Below are positions 4,795-6,373 of a stretch of DNA of 6,373 nt, piece by piece. Under the pieces are notes generated by a model. That model was not told the DNA's origin. It made no database searches and was given only the letters and a program-made list of their open reading frames with translations. Within the stretch, counting starts at the first letter, position 1. Every line of letters starts with the position of its first letter. This DNA comes from an uncultured bacterium (lineage in GTDB: Bacteria; Hydrogenedentota; Hydrogenedentia; Hydrogenedentales; JAEUWI01), in the NCBI GenBank assembly GCA_937895305.1, contig CALAXS010000744.1, positions 1-6,373 of the forward strand, in the 5' to 3' direction. The translations under genes were made by a program, and so were the position numbers.

Positions 4795-6177
4795 TTAAAC
4801 TTCCGTACGGAAGTGGTAGGACTTTGCCCGGGTCAGTTGTTCGTAGCCGAGACGGGAAAGGGAATAACCCCGTCCAGTATTCTTCACGCCTGTCCAGGCG
4901 AGTTCTGGGTCAAGATAATCACAACGATTCAAAAATACAGTGCCTGTTTCTATGAGGCTCCCCAGGGCCAGGGCGACCGCAGTGTCCTGGGACCAGATAC
5001 TGGCGGTGAGTCCCAGGTCGCTGTCGTTCATGAGGGCGATGGCTTCTTCGTCGGACTTTACCTTCATAATGCCCACCACCGGCCCGAAGCTTTCTTCAGT
5101 CATGACGCGCATGGTGTGGTCAACATCCACAAGGATTTGCGGTGCCATGTAAGGGGTGCCTGGCTGATGCGCATCAAACTGCGTCGGGTCGATGAGAGCC
5201 TTGGCACCAGCGGCGATAGCTTCGTCGATTTGGCCCTGCACAAAGTCAGCAGCAGAACTGCGCACCATAGGACCGAGAGTGGTTGCTTCGTCGAGGGGGC
5301 TACCCAGCACATATTGATTGGTCAAGGCGACGACCCCGTCGACAAATGCGTCGTAGTGGGTTTCGTGAACATAGATACGTTCGATACCGCAGCAGCTTTG
5401 TCCTGAATTGAAGAAGGCACCATCCACCAGATTTTCGATAGCATGGGCCAGATTGGCATCTTCACGGACGTAAGCGGGGTCTTTGCCCCCCAGTTCGAGA
5501 CCGACAGGGATAAAACGACCCGCAGCGGCTTGCTCGATTTGGGCACCGCCTGCCACAGAGCCTGTAAAAGCTACGGCATTAATCTCGGGTGCCTGGATTA
5601 GATCCGTAGTCTGCGTGCGGTCGAGGAAGAGATATTGAAAGACACCTTCGGGTAGACCAGCCGTTTCTGCGGCTTCGGCGAGGCGCTCTGCACAGAGGGG
5701 GGTCTGATGGGAATGTTTGAGGATAACGGTGTTCCCGGCCATAAGCGCAGGGATAATGCTGTTGGCTGCGGTAAGGTAAGGATAGTTCCAGGGTGCAATG
5801 GTGAGGAGTACACCCACAGGCTCACGCCGAATAAAGCGCGTGAAGCCGGGCTTTTCAGGAAGGTTAATATCAGCCAATGCGTCCTCTGCCATGGCGATCA
5901 TGGTGCGGGCACGATCTTCGAAGCCTGCGACTTCGCCTTTGCCATAACGAATGGGGCGGCCCATCTGCCAGGCGAGTTCGGTGGCGTGCACGTCCGCCTT
6001 GGCGATAAAGGCATCGACCAGAGCGGCACACAGGGCTGCACGCTCTTCCAATGCCAACGTGCGCCATGTCTGGCCCGCATTGACGGAACGCTTCAACGTG
6101 GTTGCAATATCCGCGTCCGTTGCATAGGGCCGTTCAACATATACTGAACCATCAATGGGGGAAATACAGTGGAGCAT
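4795..6177 (-). CDS. NAD(P)-dependent aldehyde dehydrogenase, short (Sad/YneI-like) type
   Basis: A 460-residue aldehyde dehydrogenase superfamily enzyme, close in length to the Sad/YneI succinate-semialdehyde group and shorter than PuuC. Visible signatures: PWNYP with Asn131 (oxyanion), Lys154 in VILKHS, FTGS at 204-207 (cofactor binding), Glu228 in GLELGGKDP (general base), and catalytic Cys262 in NSGQSCCGIER, with a second Cys beside it. Glu362 lies in EESFGPVVG. All catalytic residues are present. It should oxidise an aldehyde to a carboxylate in the cytoplasm. In this setting I infer the substrate is the gamma-glutamylated amino aldehyde made by the Fe-type alcohol dehydrogenase. The ATG at 6177 has GAGG six bases upstream, and the reading begins with the usual SPIDG. 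It is the first of the four metabolic genes, 370 bp before the next. A succinate-semialdehyde or other aldehyde role cannot be excluded. Confidence 0.9.
   Translation of the reverse strand: MLHCISPIDGSVYVERPYATDADIATTLKRSVNAGQTWRTLALEERAALCAALVDAFIAKADVHATELAWQMGRPIRYGKGEVAGFEDRARTMIAMAEDALADINLPEKPGFTRFIRREPVGVLLTIAPWNYPYLTAANSIIPALMAGNTVILKHSHQTPLCAERLAEAAETAGLPEGVFQYLFLDRTQTTDLIQAPEINAVAFTGSVAGGAQIEQAAAGRFIPVGLELGGKDPAYVREDANLAHAIENLVDGAFFNSGQSCCGIERIYVHETHYDAFVDGVVALTNQYVLGSPLDEATTLGPMVRSSAADFVQGQIDEAIAAGAKALIDPTQFDAHQPGTPYMAPQILVDVDHTMRVMTEESFGPVVGIMKVKSDEEAIALMNDSDLGLTASIWSQDTAVALALGSLIETGTVFLNRCDYLDPELAWTGVKNTGRGYSLSRLGYEQLTRAKSYHFRTEV
4799..4814. repeat. Perfect 16-bp palindrome in the last codons of the aldehyde dehydrogenase gene
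   Basis: ACTTCCGTACGGAAGT is its own reverse complement and covers the codons for the final Phe-Arg-Thr-Glu and the first base of Val. In the - strand RNA it could form a 6-bp stem with a GTAC loop followed by TTTAAT. This could be a weak 3' end signal, a protein site, or a coincidence of codon choice. Confidence 0.5.
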
Positions 6178-6373
6178 AAATAGCCTCTATCCTGACATTT
6201 TTTCAATCGGGGGGGTAACGCTGTAAACGTCTCAAGAGGGGAAGTTTACAAAATAGCGATCGATCGCTTCAACAGATAAAAAGTCACCCTGGGTTCATAT
6301 ACGAAATGCACTTGGAACTTGAATGTGAACCCTTTGATTTCGGTTTACATCCTCTGGTCCTTTGTACCATACT
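6178..6373 (-). promoter_or_regulatory. Upstream regulatory region of the aldehyde dehydrogenase gene with several inverted repeats
   Basis: No gene is visible in these 196 bases. They hold three kinds of symmetric signal. TGTAAAC at 6222-6228 mirrors GTTTACA at 6244-6250 (centres 22 bp apart), and a third GTTTACA lies at 6343-6349. AGCGATCGATCGCT at 6255-6268 is a perfect 14-bp palindrome. GGGTTCATAT at 6291-6300 mirrors ATGTGAACCC at 6323-6332 (9 of 10). A weak - strand sigma-70 candidate is TTGAAG (6267-6272), 16 bp, TGTAAA (6245-6250), which would place the palindrome between the two boxes. A run of seven G at 6209-6215 lies in the putative leader. The regulator is not in the window. Confidence 0.45.
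6255..6268. repeat. Perfect 14-bp palindrome AGCGATCGATCGCT
   Basis: A self-complementary 14-mer about 80 bp upstream of the aldehyde dehydrogenase start. It sits between, and touches, the weak -35 and -10 candidates, as expected for an operator. It also contains two overlapping GATC-type units, so a methylation-related or chance origin is possible. Confidence 0.5.

Noticed and set aside
4505..4795. A 96-residue open frame on the - strand in the gap between the dehydrogenase genes
   Set aside because: It reads through the palindromic repeats, and its peptide is made of the phrases such repeats yield when translated (SHALRGNAYEA, KWLRRRGNLL, CHSQLDWESP). No ribosome site or protein family supports it.
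1027..6177. Puu putrescine operon
   Set aside because: There is no PuuB-like FAD amine oxidase, PuuP permease or PuuR repressor in the window, and an Fe-type alcohol dehydrogenase, not part of Puu, is present.

Overview
The window looks like chromosomal DNA from a Gram-negative bacterium. A gammaproteobacterium is my best guess, based on moderate GC, Shine-Dalgarno-led genes and an intergenic patch of short palindromic repeats common in that class. No marker gene fixes the taxon.

Layout. Bases 1-1021 (+ strand) carry an open frame of unknown function running in from the left edge (1-288, or a small gene from 85), then a compact type II toxin-antitoxin pair: a ribbon-helix-helix antitoxin (354-602) and a PIN-domain toxin (599-1021) of the FitAB/VapBC kind. 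The pair has its own strong-looking promoter built into an 18-bp tandem repeat. Bases 1027-6177 (- strand) carry four metabolic genes in transcription order: aldehyde dehydrogenase (6177-4795), iron-type alcohol dehydrogenase (4424-3255), glutamine-synthetase-like ligase (3228-1867) and class I glutamine amidotransferase (1863-1027). The last three are packed with gaps of 26 and 3 bp. The first is separated from them by 370 bp of repeat-rich non-coding DNA. Bases 6178-6373 are non-coding upstream DNA with several inverted repeats that may be operators.

How the genes work together. The four enzymes fit a gamma-glutamylation route for an amino alcohol. The ligase would attach the gamma-carboxyl of glutamate to the amine. 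The alcohol dehydrogenase and aldehyde dehydrogenase would oxidise the alcohol end to an acid. The amidotransferase-fold hydrolase would release glutamate and the amino acid. The logic is that of the Puu putrescine pathway, but an alcohol dehydrogenase stands where Puu has an amine oxidase. It resembles the GlnA4 ethanolamine route of Streptomyces and the Ipu isopropylamine/alaninol route of Pseudomonas. The ligase carries Trp where true glutamine synthetase has the ammonium-site Glu327, which supports an amine substrate instead of ammonia. The substrate (ethanolamine, 3-aminopropanol, alaninol or another) cannot be read from the sequence.

The toxin gene and the amidotransferase gene converge with only 5 bp between their stop codons. 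Sampled lines of the toxin gene are more AT-rich than sampled lines of the metabolic genes, so the toxin-antitoxin pair may be a later arrival at the end of the operon.
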